NCBI RefSeq assembly: GCF_000205025.1
Contig: NZ_GL883727.1
Span: forward strand, 1 to 64,000
From: Parasutterella excrementihominis YIT 11859
GTDB taxonomy: Bacteria > Pseudomonadota > Gammaproteobacteria > Burkholderiales > Burkholderiaceae_F
Direction: 5' to 3'
Length of the DNA: 64,000 bases
In this document: positions 44,503-53,157 of the stretch, piece after piece
Numbering within the stretch: the stretch's first letter is position 1
How the letters are laid out: each line of letters starts with the position of its first letter
The notes under the pieces: model-generated
What the model was told of the DNA's origin: nothing
The model's database searches: none
The model's input: only the letters and a program-made list of their open reading frames with translations
Translations under genes and position numbers: made by a program

Positions 44503-45726
44503 ATGCATTTCCAAGAGATAAGGCGTGCCGCCGCTCAAGGTACTATCAGCCTGCCTCCTCCCATGGATTCCGAAGGACTGGAAGACTTGGCTGTTTTGAA
44601 GTCATGTTTGAAAGTCATCCGTGAACTCTCGGGATTTCGCTATGCCTTTGCCAAAGATGCAATGGCGGAGACTTTTGCGCCCTTAATGGCCTCCGTAGAA
44701 GCGAAAAACGAACTCGAACGTCAGGGTTTAAAAGTCAGTTTGAAGTCTTATTTCTTGTCTTTAATACTGAAAGACTTAGAAAATCCCGACATCGTAACGA
44801 TCGATAACTACATTAATGCTCTGTTTAATTGCGCAGATGCTGCCGCTAACGGTCCGATAACGGTTCAAACCGTCGTAAATGTTGCCAACAGCTTCCCGCA
44901 AGATGGTATTAATTGGCGCCAAAACCCGCAAACCGAAGAGGAGCAGATCCTTCTTCAGCCGGATACCTTTCCCGACAGCAAAGCCGTTCAGGTTGAATTG
45001 GCCAGATGGGAAAAATACTCCAAAGAACTGAGAGACTTAGACCCTCTGGTTCATGCGCTTTTGACGAATCTGTACTTTATGGCGATCTCCCCTTTGAACC
45101 GTCATAACGGAAGAGTGACTCAAATCCTTCTGCAGCTCTCCTTGATGGGACAGAACATCAACTCGCCTGCTCCCTGTCTGATGCTCGGTCGCGCCTTGAT
45201 GACCAATGCGCACTTCGGCATCGAAGAACGTTTATACGGTTTGAGAACCCGACAATGGTCTCCGTACCTTCAGTACATGCTGAAGACATTATCCAAAGCA
45301 ATTCTGCTTTCCGGCGACCTTTTGGCTTCCTTACAGCGTTTGTACGCTCAGACAGAGGCCTACTTGAAGATGATCGGTTTAGCCTCTCATGCAGCATTCC
45401 TGCCGGTGATATTCAAACATCCGGCATGCCGTACGGGTGAGTTTTCCAGTATCTTCACAACAAGGCGTCAGGTAGCCAGTCATATTTTGAATGATCTGGC
45501 CCGCGCCGGAATCCTGGAAAGAGTTGAAGACGGAAGAGACCGTGTGTTCTACCACACGAGATTGATAGAACTGCTAGAAAGCGAAAACTATAGTTTCTCG
45601 CCTCTTCCTGCCTCTATTGATCCCTTCGTTCCTTTATACCAAAAAGGAACGCCGGGTCGAACAAAACGAGAGCCGCTTCCGACACGCGAAGACGCGCTCC
45701 CGAAATTCTCCGTCACCGGCGATTAA
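44503..45726 (+). CDS. Fic-like protein with degenerate catalytic motif
   Basis: A 407-residue protein with the layout of stand-alone Fic proteins: an N-terminal helical part, a Fic core around residues 120-260, and a C-terminal winged helix (TRRQVASHILNDLARAGILERV). Fic enzymes transfer AMP to proteins through HPFxxGNGR. Here the motif is SPLNRHNGR (196-204): the catalytic histidine is serine, the metal-binding acid is arginine and the first glycine is histidine, while N202, G203 and R204 remain. AMP transfer is therefore unlikely. It converges on panD. It may act as a DNA-binding or scaffold protein. Confidence 0.72.
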   Translation: MHFQEIRRAAAQGTISLPPPMDSEGLEDLAVLKSCLKVIRELSGFRYAFAKDAMAETFAPLMASVEAKNELERQGLKVSLKSYFLSLILKDLENPDIVTIDNYINALFNCADAAANGPITVQTVVNVANSFPQDGINWRQNPQTEEEQILLQPDTFPDSKAVQVELARWEKYSKELRDLDPLVHALLTNLYFMAISPLNRHNGRVTQILLQLSLMGQNINSPAPCLMLGRALMTNAHFGIEERLYGLRTRQWSPYLQYMLKTLSKAILLSGDLLASLQRLYAQTEAYLKMIGLASHAAFLPVIFKHPACRTGEFSSIFTTRRQVASHILNDLARAGILERVEDGRDRVFYHTRLIELLESENYSFSPLPASIDPFVPLYQKGTPGRTKREPLPTREDALPKFSVTGD

Positions 45727-45741
45727 TTCCATTCGAAGTTT

Positions 45742-46128
45742 TCAGCGAATCTCCCCGTGGACTTCCTGATGCTCCACGGAGGTTACTGCGTTCGTATCCG
45801 GATCGACAAAAACCACTGTCGGTTTATGTTCTTTCAATTCCTCTCGAGTCATTTGAGCGTAGCTCATGATGATGACCAAATCGCCTTCAGAAACTAAACG
45901 AGCAGCCGCCCCGTTTAAACAAATAATACCCGAGCCAGGTTTTCCTGAGATGGCATAAGTGGTTAATCTATTTCCGTTATTAATATCAACGACATCAACT
46001 TGCTCGTATTCATTAATACCTGATTGTCTTAAAAGTTCTTCATCGATCGTGATAGAACCAACGTAATTTAAATCCGCCTGAGTAACTTTTGCACGATGAA
46101 TCTTACTCTTGAGTATCGTTAATAACAT
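45742..46128 (-). CDS. panD: Aspartate 1-decarboxylase
   Basis: PanD makes beta-alanine from aspartate for pantothenate and CoA. The 128-residue proenzyme has the self-cleavage site at G24-S25 (YVGSITID), which produces the pyruvoyl cofactor. Other family motifs are [12 protein letters not shown] at the start, [15 protein letters not shown] around 65-79 and IIMSYAQM. Length is normal. No other pantothenate gene is nearby. Confidence 0.95.
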   Translation of the reverse strand: MLLTILKSKIHRAKVTQADLNYVGSITIDEELLRQSGINEYEQVDVVDINNGNRLTTYAISGKPGSGIICLNGAAARLVSEGDLVIIMSYAQMTREELKEHKPTVVFVDPDTNAVTSVEHQEVHGEIR

Positions 46129-46749
46129 CTATTACATCCCGAAATCATTTATAAAGTAAATAAATTATAGTCCTTAGACATGAGCAGAAACGTCATTATC
46201 ATGAAAGAATATCCCTCAGAAAGGATGATAAGATGTTATCCGCTAGATCTATATGTTAGGTATCAATAATAATTAATATGCAATACATATTTGATTGAAC
46301 ATAAATTTATAAATAAATACTTGAATTATTTTTATCATATATACAACGAAGATTTAAATCTATAAATAATATATCTATGTATATCATCATGAAATAGATC
46401 TTCAAGCTATAACTCATATATTTTATTTACAAAAAGCCTGTATCAATTTAATTTTAACGATTTTTAAAGTGAAATTTCGCGTATCTCAGCATTCTTGTTT
46501 AATTGTTTTATATGCGTTATTTAACTATAATTCAAATAGTTACTTGTATCACATAGAAGTTGAACCTTCACTTTAAGTAAGAAAAATTCAAGACCGTATA
46601 TCTATCGGGATGAACTAGATTTATATATCTAGATAAATGATCTTCAAATACACTAGATATACACTTTCTAAACTAAAAATTAATTTTGTCTAGCTAGCCT
46701 AGATAAAACCTATCGATGTATCAAATACTTAGAATAATAGAATTTTTAG
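46129..46749. repeat. AT-rich gene-free stretch with scattered CTAGAT repeats
   Basis: More than 600 bases of very AT-rich sequence with no gene, one of the most AT-rich tracts in the window. Four copies of CTAGAT lie at 46615, 46629, 46653 and 46699, with a related CTAGCTAG at 46690. They may be binding sites for a regulator or nucleoid protein, or simply low-complexity chance. It lies between the two convergent-side ends of panD and the helicase gene. Confidence 0.45.
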
Positions 46750-46788
46750 TCAAAAAATAAGGTTCTGTTTTAAAGACAGAACCTTACC
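46750..46788 (-). terminator. Rho-independent terminator of the UvrD-type helicase gene
   Basis: AAGGTTCTGT-TTTAAAG-ACAGAACCTT (10-bp stem), followed on the minus strand by TATTTTTTG. Confidence 0.88.
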
Positions 46789-46805
46789 AAAAGTTTTGTA
46801 TTAAG

Positions 46806-49151
46806 TTACAGGATTGTAATTTTCTTTCCGGCAATTCTCGCTAAAAGATTCTTAATTCCTCCGGTCTTGAATTTAACAATCAAGACCATGTCGTCCCCTG
46901 CTCCCTGAGTGTCAAGGATGACACCGGGACCAAATTTTTCATGATTAATATTAATACCTGCTTTATAGGGTGAATCAGAATTCTGTTTAGCACGTATTTT
47001 CTGAGTTTGGAGTTTTTCTTTCTTCGTTTCAATAATTCCCTTCGCCCATTCAGGAACATTTGAAGCGAATCTATGGCCGGACGGTTTTGTAGATCCGCCA
47101 CAAGAAGAATTGCGATAAGAACTTGAATAATTTTTATTCGAGCCGGATCGGCTTCCCCAAGAGTCTTCATCTTCCGCTTCGTAACGTGACTCGAACGGAT
47201 TTCTGCTCAGCCACTTGAGCGTCTCTCCCGGAATTTCTGTGAGGAAGGAACTCGGATAGCTTGAGAAACTTCTGCCCTGGAGCATGCGTTCTTCGGCAAG
47301 CGTCAGATAAAGTTCTTTCCTTGCTCGAGTAATCGCCACGTACATGAGGCGGCGTTCTTCCTGAAGGGCCTTTTTGTCATTCTTGCTTCTGAAGTGCGGG
47401 AACATGTCTTCTTCCAAACCGGTAATGAAGACAATATCGAATTCCAAACCTTTCGAGGCGTGTACAGTCATCAGCTGGACAGCATCTTGACCGACCTGAG
47501 CTTGGTTTTCTCCGGCTTCTAAACTGGCATGAGAAACGAATCCTGCTAAAGCAGAAAGATTCTCAACCGCCGTGCCGTCGGAATTTTCCGTATCGATGGC
47601 TTCTTCTTTAATGAAGCCCTGAGCCGCGGACGTTAATTCCTGTAAGTTTTCAATACGCTCGCTGCCGTTCGGATCCAATTCGTACATATTCCTCAGGCCG
47701 CTCTTTTCAACAGTGAAGTCGACGAAAGCGGGAAGCGGCATTTCGTCTTTTGCAACACGCAGTGTGTCGATGATCTCCTTGAAAGCGGCAAATTTATTGG
47801 CCGCCGCTCCACGGATGTACTGCATAGATTCAAATAAGGAAATGCCGTTCGTCGTCGCAAAATCCACAAGGTTTTCAATGGACTTTGCGCCGATTCCGCG
47901 GGCCGGTACGTTAACGACTCTTAAGAATGCAGAATCGTCTGAAGGGTTCTCGGCCAAGCGCATGTAAGCCATAGCGTTCTTAATTTCAGCACGATCGAAG
48001 AATCGTAGACCGCCGTAAACCATGAACGGAATACCGCGTCTTGTCAGTTCCGTTTCAAACAAACGAGACTGCGCGTTGGAGCGATAAAGAATGGCGATAT
48101 CTTCAGGAGAGACGCCTTTGTCGATGTATTCCTGAATCGTGGAACAAACAAAGCGGGCTTCATCAAAGTCATTGTCCGAACGGTTGGCTCTGATCTTCTC
48201 GCCTTTGCCAGCATCCGTCCACAAGTTCTTGCCCATGCGCTCAGAGTTGTTGGAAATCAAAGCGTTAGCAGCATCAAGAATGTTGCCTTGAGAACGATAG
48301 TTTTGTTCAAGTCGGATCGGTTCTCCGATTCTGAACTCTTGAACAAAGGACATCATATTGCCGACGTTGGCGCCGCGGAAAGCATAAATCGACTGGTCAT
48401 CGTCGCCGACCGCAAAGACCGCGTTCGGCGGATTTTTTTCTCCCAAGCCGGCCAAAAGCTTCAGCCATTCATACTGGAGAACGTTGGTGTCCTGAAACTC
48501 ATCTACTAAGATAAAACGGAAACGTTCCTGGTAATGATGACGAATCATTTCGTTACGGCTCAAAAGCTCATAGGCTCTTAAGAGCAGTTCCGCAAAGTCG
48601 CAGGCTCCTTCTCTCTGAAGCACTGCTTCGTACATGGCATAAATCTGAATATATGCCTTGTCTTTAGAGAACTTTGAATAGACCTCAGAGGCGCGCTTGC
48701 CTTCTTCCTTGCAGCGGTTGATGAAGTTTTGTACCTCACGAGGCTTGAACTCTTCCGTATCAATGCCGTTTGCCTTCATCACGCGTTTGATCACGCCGAG
48801 CTGGTCGCTCATATCCAAAATGGCAAACGTCGACGGAAGGCCGGCTTCCTGATGATGCAGACGCAGCAAACGGTTGCATAAGCCATGGAAAGTACCGACC
48901 CACATAGCACGCGGGTTGATCGGAATCATGTTCTGCAGGCGAGCCAGCATTTCTTTGGCAGCCTTATTCGTAAAGGTCACCGCAAGAATCTCGCTCGGAT
49001 GAGCCATATTCTGTTGAAGCAGGTAGGCAATGCGGCTTGTTAAGACGCGCGTCTTCCCCGAGCCGGCGCCGGCAAGAATCAATGCAGACTTCGGTTCGGC
49101 AGTCACTGCCTGGGCTTGTTGCTTATTAAGCGATTCAGTAATGGATTGCAT
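46806..49151 (-). CDS. uvrD: UvrD/Rep-family DNA helicase
   Basis: An SF1A 3'-5' helicase for excision and mismatch repair and for clearing blocked forks. The ATG at 49151 gives 781 residues; a TTG six codons earlier is possible. Motifs: Q-motif LNKQQAQAV, Walker A AGAGSGKT, motif II VDEFQDTN, motif III GDDDQSIYAFRGA, motif V VHASKGLEFD and motif VI YVAITRARKEL. The C-terminal segment (HEKFGPGVILDTQGAG) is the Tudor-like tail of UvrD/PcrA. Distinguishing UvrD from Rep would need a tree. It abuts the second island. Confidence 0.92.
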   Translation of the reverse strand: MQSITESLNKQQAQAVTAEPKSALILAGAGSGKTRVLTSRIAYLLQQNMAHPSEILAVTFTNKAAKEMLARLQNMIPINPRAMWVGTFHGLCNRLLRLHHQEAGLPSTFAILDMSDQLGVIKRVMKANGIDTEEFKPREVQNFINRCKEEGKRASEVYSKFSKDKAYIQIYAMYEAVLQREGACDFAELLLRAYELLSRNEMIRHHYQERFRFILVDEFQDTNVLQYEWLKLLAGLGEKNPPNAVFAVGDDDQSIYAFRGANVGNMMSFVQEFRIGEPIRLEQNYRSQGNILDAANALISNNSERMGKNLWTDAGKGEKIRANRSDNDFDEARFVCSTIQEYIDKGVSPEDIAILYRSNAQSRLFETELTRRGIPFMVYGGLRFFDRAEIKNAMAYMRLAENPSDDSAFLRVVNVPARGIGAKSIENLVDFATTNGISLFESMQYIRGAAANKFAAFKEIIDTLRVAKDEMPLPAFVDFTVEKSGLRNMYELDPNGSERIENLQELTSAAQGFIKEEAIDTENSDGTAVENLSALAGFVSHASLEAGENQAQVGQDAVQLMTVHASKGLEFDIVFITGLEEDMFPHFRSKNDKKALQEERRLMYVAITRARKELYLTLAEERMLQGRSFSSYPSSFLTEIPGETLKWLSRNPFESRYEAEDEDSWGSRSGSNKNYSSSYRNSSCGGSTKPSGHRFASNVPEWAKGIIETKKEKLQTQKIRAKQNSDSPYKAGININHEKFGPGVILDTQGAGDDMVLIVKFKTGGIKNLLARIAGKKITIL

Positions 49152-49310
49152 TCTTTTCTTCTCATCCAAAGGAGTGAGAAGTCTAGCAAACGCATCTGCT
49201 CGCTGCAGACCCAGTGACGAACGTTTACTTCTTCATAAAGGTAAATCTCATCTATAAATTACAAACGGAACAAGATCCTTCTGCCCTTTATTAGAATTTA
49301 AAAATAAGTT

Positions 49311-50590
49311 TTACTCGGGTTCATAAACTAGGATGTCTATCAATGCCAACCTTGAGTTCCAAATTTGACGCTCTTTCGTTTGAGCCTTAGGTGGCTTTGA
49401 GTTATACCATTCCGTGGAGTAAAAGAGTCGCAATAATTTTTGGTAGTTTTTAACTGTTGGATAATCACCTTTTAATTTCCCAAGTAAGTTTAGTTTCCTT
49501 ACTGATCCTCCGTTGTAAGAAAATGCTAAATCTGGCCTGGTTATTGCTAAAAACCTTGAAGCAGAAGCCACTCCAATTTCTGGAAGAGAGTCCAACTCTT
49601 TTAGGAAACTTATAACCACATCTGCTTTTTCATCCACACTTAATCCGTCCACATTAACTTCTTTAAAGCTTTTAAGAATTTTAATTATTTTCTTTCGTTC
49701 TTCTAGGTTTCTATCCTTCACCAGGACAGAGCACAATCCTCCCCGAGCCTGAAGGGAACCCAAGAATTTGTACGGGAAAACATTCCCTGCCAATACATTG
49801 CCGTATACAGGCTTCCATCTCCGGCTCGATAGCAACTCAGCAGTCAAACTGAAAAGATTGGACCACGGATCATTGCGAGGATCCCCAAGAATGGTTTCTC
49901 TAGAAAAATTATTAAAATTTGGCGCGGCTTTTTGAAGACTATCTTTATACTTTTTCCAGTCCGTTAGATATTTTCTTTCCATCAGCCAATTACCAACGTC
50001 CTCCATATCGGTTGAATCCGGGTCTCGACCATCGTTCACCAGTTTATTACCTGCAAATTGAGCGCCAAGTCGGTCCCTCTCCTCTAGCGTTATCTCGTGA
50101 GAATTTTTCCAAGTTTCTTCAAACCAATTAACCAATTTTTCATTCTTTCCTTTCAACTCGACAAGAAGTTCTTTATTTTGTAAAAGTCCTGCCTTTGTAA
50201 AATTCATACTTCCGATGAGAACTCTAGTCCCACCCACTTCGTCATAAAAAAATATAGTTTTGGATGAAAGATTTTTTCATATAATTCTGCATTTGGGATT
50301 TTTATTTCAAAGCATCCTTTATATTCTTTCCATTCCCTTTTCCCAAGTTCAAAAATCTCTGGATCCGTCCCTCCGAAATTTATTCCCGATATGATCCTTA
50401 AAAAAACACCGTTAATCGAAGGACGTAACTCTTCCATTCTTATTCCTATCTTATCCAATACATCAGATTTCGTTACCCATGCGGAACAAATATCTATCTT
50501 TTTAGAGGATGAAATTAATTTTTCAATTCGCCCTTGTATGTTTTCAATCAAAGATAATTCGACTTGTTCAAGATTTTTTAAATCCTTCAT
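49311..50590 (-). pseudogene. Phospholipase-D-type nuclease, split by a frameshift
   Basis: Two frames, 50590-50204 and 50237-49311, together encode about 426 residues. The first has an AAGGAG ribosome site and ends with the PLD half-motif HPKLYFF (H109, K111). The rest of that motif, GTRVLIGSMNFTKAGLLQNKE with the Ser/Asn part, is in the other frame. The break is at a run of seven T; eight T would restore YFFYDEVGGTRV. One HxK motif per chain suggests a dimeric PLD nuclease, followed by a helical C-terminal region with no recognised family. It is the last gene of the unknown five-gene unit. The alternatives are a true null mutation, a sequencing error, or ribosomal/transcriptional slippage. 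Confidence 0.75.
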
Positions 50591-50632
50591 TTAATACTCC
50601 TTGATTTGGGAATCCAGATTTTTATTAAAAAA

Positions 50633-51433
50633 CTACTTGCTTTTTCGATAGTCAAACATTACTTTAAAGTCTCTCATTCCCTCAGTTTTTTTTAGTTTTT
50701 TAAAAAATACCCTTGAGCTTATCTCTTTATATGTTCTCGGCTTAGTCGTCCCGATATGAAGAGCTTGCCTCAAATCCTGGTTCATTTCGTACAAATCGTA
50801 GGGATCGTCGGTAGATGGTGTTATAAAGGTATCGCCTATTTCAAAATCGACATCTTCATTCACCCTAAGTAAACGTTTTAAAAATTCATTTTCAGTACCG
50901 TCGAATAAATCAACCTCTTTCCTAGTCAGAAGCCTTGATTTTTTTCTTCCGAACGATTTTTTGGCATTCATATTGGAATTAATCAAATAAAAATCTTCAA
51001 ACGGTTCGTTGTAAATTATTTGTTTTAATTTTCCAAAGTTTGCAAAAAGCAGTGAGTAATAAAATAAAAAATATCCGTGATATGGCTCTACCAACACCTC
51101 GAAATCACCTTTTCCATCTCCTCTGAGATATACGTTTTTTCCTCCGTCAAGAAGCCAGTCATATAAAAAAAGACCAATACCTTCCTCAGAAGTAAAAGAG
51201 AAAAAAGCGATTTGCGGAGCAAATGTCTTTTTACTAATAGCAAATGCTACCTCTGCAGTCTGATCCTTGTATTGTCTGTTAGAAAAAAAGAGAAACGCCG
51301 TTGCACATCTCTGACTGTAGTATTTGAATCGATTTAGTCCGCATCTTTTAGCTTGAGGATCTACTACAGCTTCGCCGTCAGGTAAAAGCGTGAATCCCCC
51401 GGGAATCTTCAAATTTTTATCAGTTGTATTCAT
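50633..51433 (-). CDS. Unknown island protein A2 (paralogue of A1)
   Basis: A 266-residue cytoplasmic protein with no recognised family. It aligns along its length with the protein encoded next to it (51451-52239): CGLNRFKYYSQRCATAFLFF, GIGLFLYDWLL, FYYSLLFANFGKL, DFYLINSNMNAKKSFGRKK, LLTRKEVD and a final DFKVMFDYRK. The ATG at 51433 is preceded by GAGGGG at a long spacing; a GTG six codons earlier overlaps the previous stop and is an alternative. The spread of shared aromatic and charged residues points to a folded, functional family specific to this unit. Confidence 0.72.
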   Translation of the reverse strand: MNTTDKNLKIPGGFTLLPDGEAVVDPQAKRCGLNRFKYYSQRCATAFLFFSNRQYKDQTAEVAFAISKKTFAPQIAFFSFTSEEGIGLFLYDWLLDGGKNVYLRGDGKGDFEVLVEPYHGYFLFYYSLLFANFGKLKQIIYNEPFEDFYLINSNMNAKKSFGRKKSRLLTRKEVDLFDGTENEFLKRLLRVNEDVDFEIGDTFITPSTDDPYDLYEMNQDLRQALHIGTTKPRTYKEISSRVFFKKLKKTEGMRDFKVMFDYRKSK

Positions 51434-51450
51434 AAGATAATTACCCCTCA

Positions 51451-52239
51451 CTATTCTTTCTTATAGTCGAACAAGACCGTAAAGTCAGTCAGTTGAGCCG
51501 TCCGTAAAACAATTTCGAAAAGAGGATTTGACATTATTTCTTCATACATCATTTTTCTGCCGTCGCCCAAACAGACATCTTTTTCCAACACTTCTCGTAA
51601 ATTATTTGGTAAGTTCGTGGTCAGTGACCTACGATATAAATGCTCTTGAACATTGATTTCTTCAATCTCGATATTGCTATCACTATTCAGTTGCAAAATT
51701 ATCCGTAGAAATTCTTCTTCAGCTATTGGTTTACTGTCTGCTTCTTTTCTGGTTAAAGGAGTAAATCTGGCTTTACCGAAAGATTTAGGAGAATTTAGAT
51801 CCGACTTAATCAAGTAAAAATCATCAATTGCATCCTTGTAAATAAAATGTGTAAGTCCTCCAAAGGTTGAAAAAAGCAATGAATAGTAATACATATAGCT
51901 TCCTCGGTCAGGGATAACAAGACCAACAAAATTATTCTTGTTTTCTCTCTTCAATGATAGATTTCTTCCACTCCTTAGAAGCCAGTCGAAAAGAAATAAG
52001 CCTTCACCACTTTCGCAATGAAAAGGTATAAAACCAATTTCCGCAGCCTTTGCTTTCTCTTCAATCTGCTTAACAACTGATTGAGTAAACTCATTGAAAT
52101 CTTTTCTTGGGAAAAATAAAACCGAAGTTGTACATTTTCCGCAAAGAAACCTGAGCCTGTTTATGCCAATTTCTTTTCTTGGAAGGCTTGTAGTAACATA
52201 ACCATTGGGATGAATCTCGTAACCGTGTAACGCTTTCAT
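51451..52239 (-). CDS. Unknown island protein A1 (paralogue of A2)
   Basis: A 262-residue protein of the same unrecognised family as the one downstream. Shared blocks include IGINRLRFLCGKCTTSVLFF near residue 25, EGLFLFDWLL near 100, YYYSLLFSTFGGL near 125, DFYLIKSDLNSPKSFGKA near 145, PLTRKEAD near 165 and DFTVLFDYKK at the end. The stop nearly abuts the next start. A 110-base gap separates it from the FtsK-like gene upstream. No catalytic motif stands out. Two diverged but full-length tandem copies suggest a heteromeric pair. Confidence 0.72.
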   Translation of the reverse strand: MKALHGYEIHPNGYVTTSLPRKEIGINRLRFLCGKCTTSVLFFPRKDFNEFTQSVVKQIEEKAKAAEIGFIPFHCESGEGLFLFDWLLRSGRNLSLKRENKNNFVGLVIPDRGSYMYYYSLLFSTFGGLTHFIYKDAIDDFYLIKSDLNSPKSFGKARFTPLTRKEADSKPIAEEEFLRIILQLNSDSNIEIEEINVQEHLYRRSLTTNLPNNLREVLEKDVCLGDGRKMMYEEIMSNPLFEIVLRTAQLTDFTVLFDYKKE

Positions 52240-52349
52240 TTTTAATCCAATCTATATTTTATTGTTTCGTCCGTAGAAGAATTTGATTGAAAAAGAGCTA
52301 GATTTATTCCGTCAGTAACAACAATTACTAGGCCTATTATCTTCTTTGC

Positions 52350-53138
52350 CTAAAGAGAGCTATAAACTTTAAAAGGATACTCTCCTATTCGTTCCATATA
52401 TATTGATTCTCTGTCGTAATTTTTTAGGGTCTGATGAAAATGAAATACCTTTGATAGCTCTTTTTCTTTTATTCCATACGACAGACGCGTCGTTAGATTG
52501 ATTTTTATTAAAGGATCTAACTTCCCAAGTCCTTCTTCAGTTTCGCCGACAATTACGAAGTACCCTGCTCTTCTTCCATTTTGGATAATCTTTAGAAGAA
52601 AATCTTTATATAGAGGATCGTAACATTCCAAAAATGAAGTTCCTTTTTCTACTAAGATGATTTGTATTTTTCCATTACGGATAAATTTTTCAAATTCTTC
52701 CAAATTGGCTGGACTTCTCTTATCTTGAGGTGATAAATAATTTTGTAATGATTTTCTTTTAAATTTTAGGTCACAAAAGTCTCTTACATTAAACTTTTTC
52801 ATCTCCTCCAATCGATCACTCATAGACTCATAAAAATCTTTGACTTTCAGAGGATTCCGCAAATCATAAGTTCCCCTTGTCGTCAAATTAAAACCATATT
52901 CTTCTTGGATGCCATCATATTTGGAAATTTTGGTTACACAGACGGCCATTGAAAGTCCGTTAAAAAAGCGTTCACAGTAATCAAATAGAAATCTGAGCTG
53001 CTTAAGATCTCCGGCCGCCATGAGAATGTGCGGATTAATCGTAAGGTCCAGGACCGTTTTGCCTTCATCCGAAGCCTTTACGAAAGGAAGAGGAAGGAGG
53101 ATTTCACAAAATTTCTTCTGCTTCACAACGTTTTTCAT
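52350..53138 (-). CDS. FtsK-motor-like protein with eroded ATPase motifs
   Basis: A 262-residue protein that follows the FtsK/SpoIIIE motor-domain pattern. NPHILMAAGDLKQLRF (35-50) sits where FtsK has PHLLVAG-TGSGKS. DRLEEMKKFNVRDF (108-121) matches the EMERRY-GVRN helix. IILVEKG (160-166) is in the Walker B place. KIIQNGRRAGYFVIVGETEEG (183-203) and IKINLTTRLSYGI (211-223) match the RAAGIHLVLATQRP and IKANIPTRIAF segments. The P-loop lysine/serine and the Walker B acids are missing, so it is probably a pseudo-ATPase. It may bind DNA or an active hexamer, or act as a scaffold. It is second in the five-gene unit. Confidence 0.65.
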   Translation of the reverse strand: MKNVVKQKKFCEILLPLPFVKASDEGKTVLDLTINPHILMAAGDLKQLRFLFDYCERFFNGLSMAVCVTKISKYDGIQEEYGFNLTTRGTYDLRNPLKVKDFYESMSDRLEEMKKFNVRDFCDLKFKRKSLQNYLSPQDKRSPANLEEFEKFIRNGKIQIILVEKGTSFLECYDPLYKDFLLKIIQNGRRAGYFVIVGETEEGLGKLDPLIKINLTTRLSYGIKEKELSKVFHFHQTLKNYDRESIYMERIGEYPFKVYSSL

Positions 53139-53157
53139 AGTTCTCTTGCCTAGCTTA

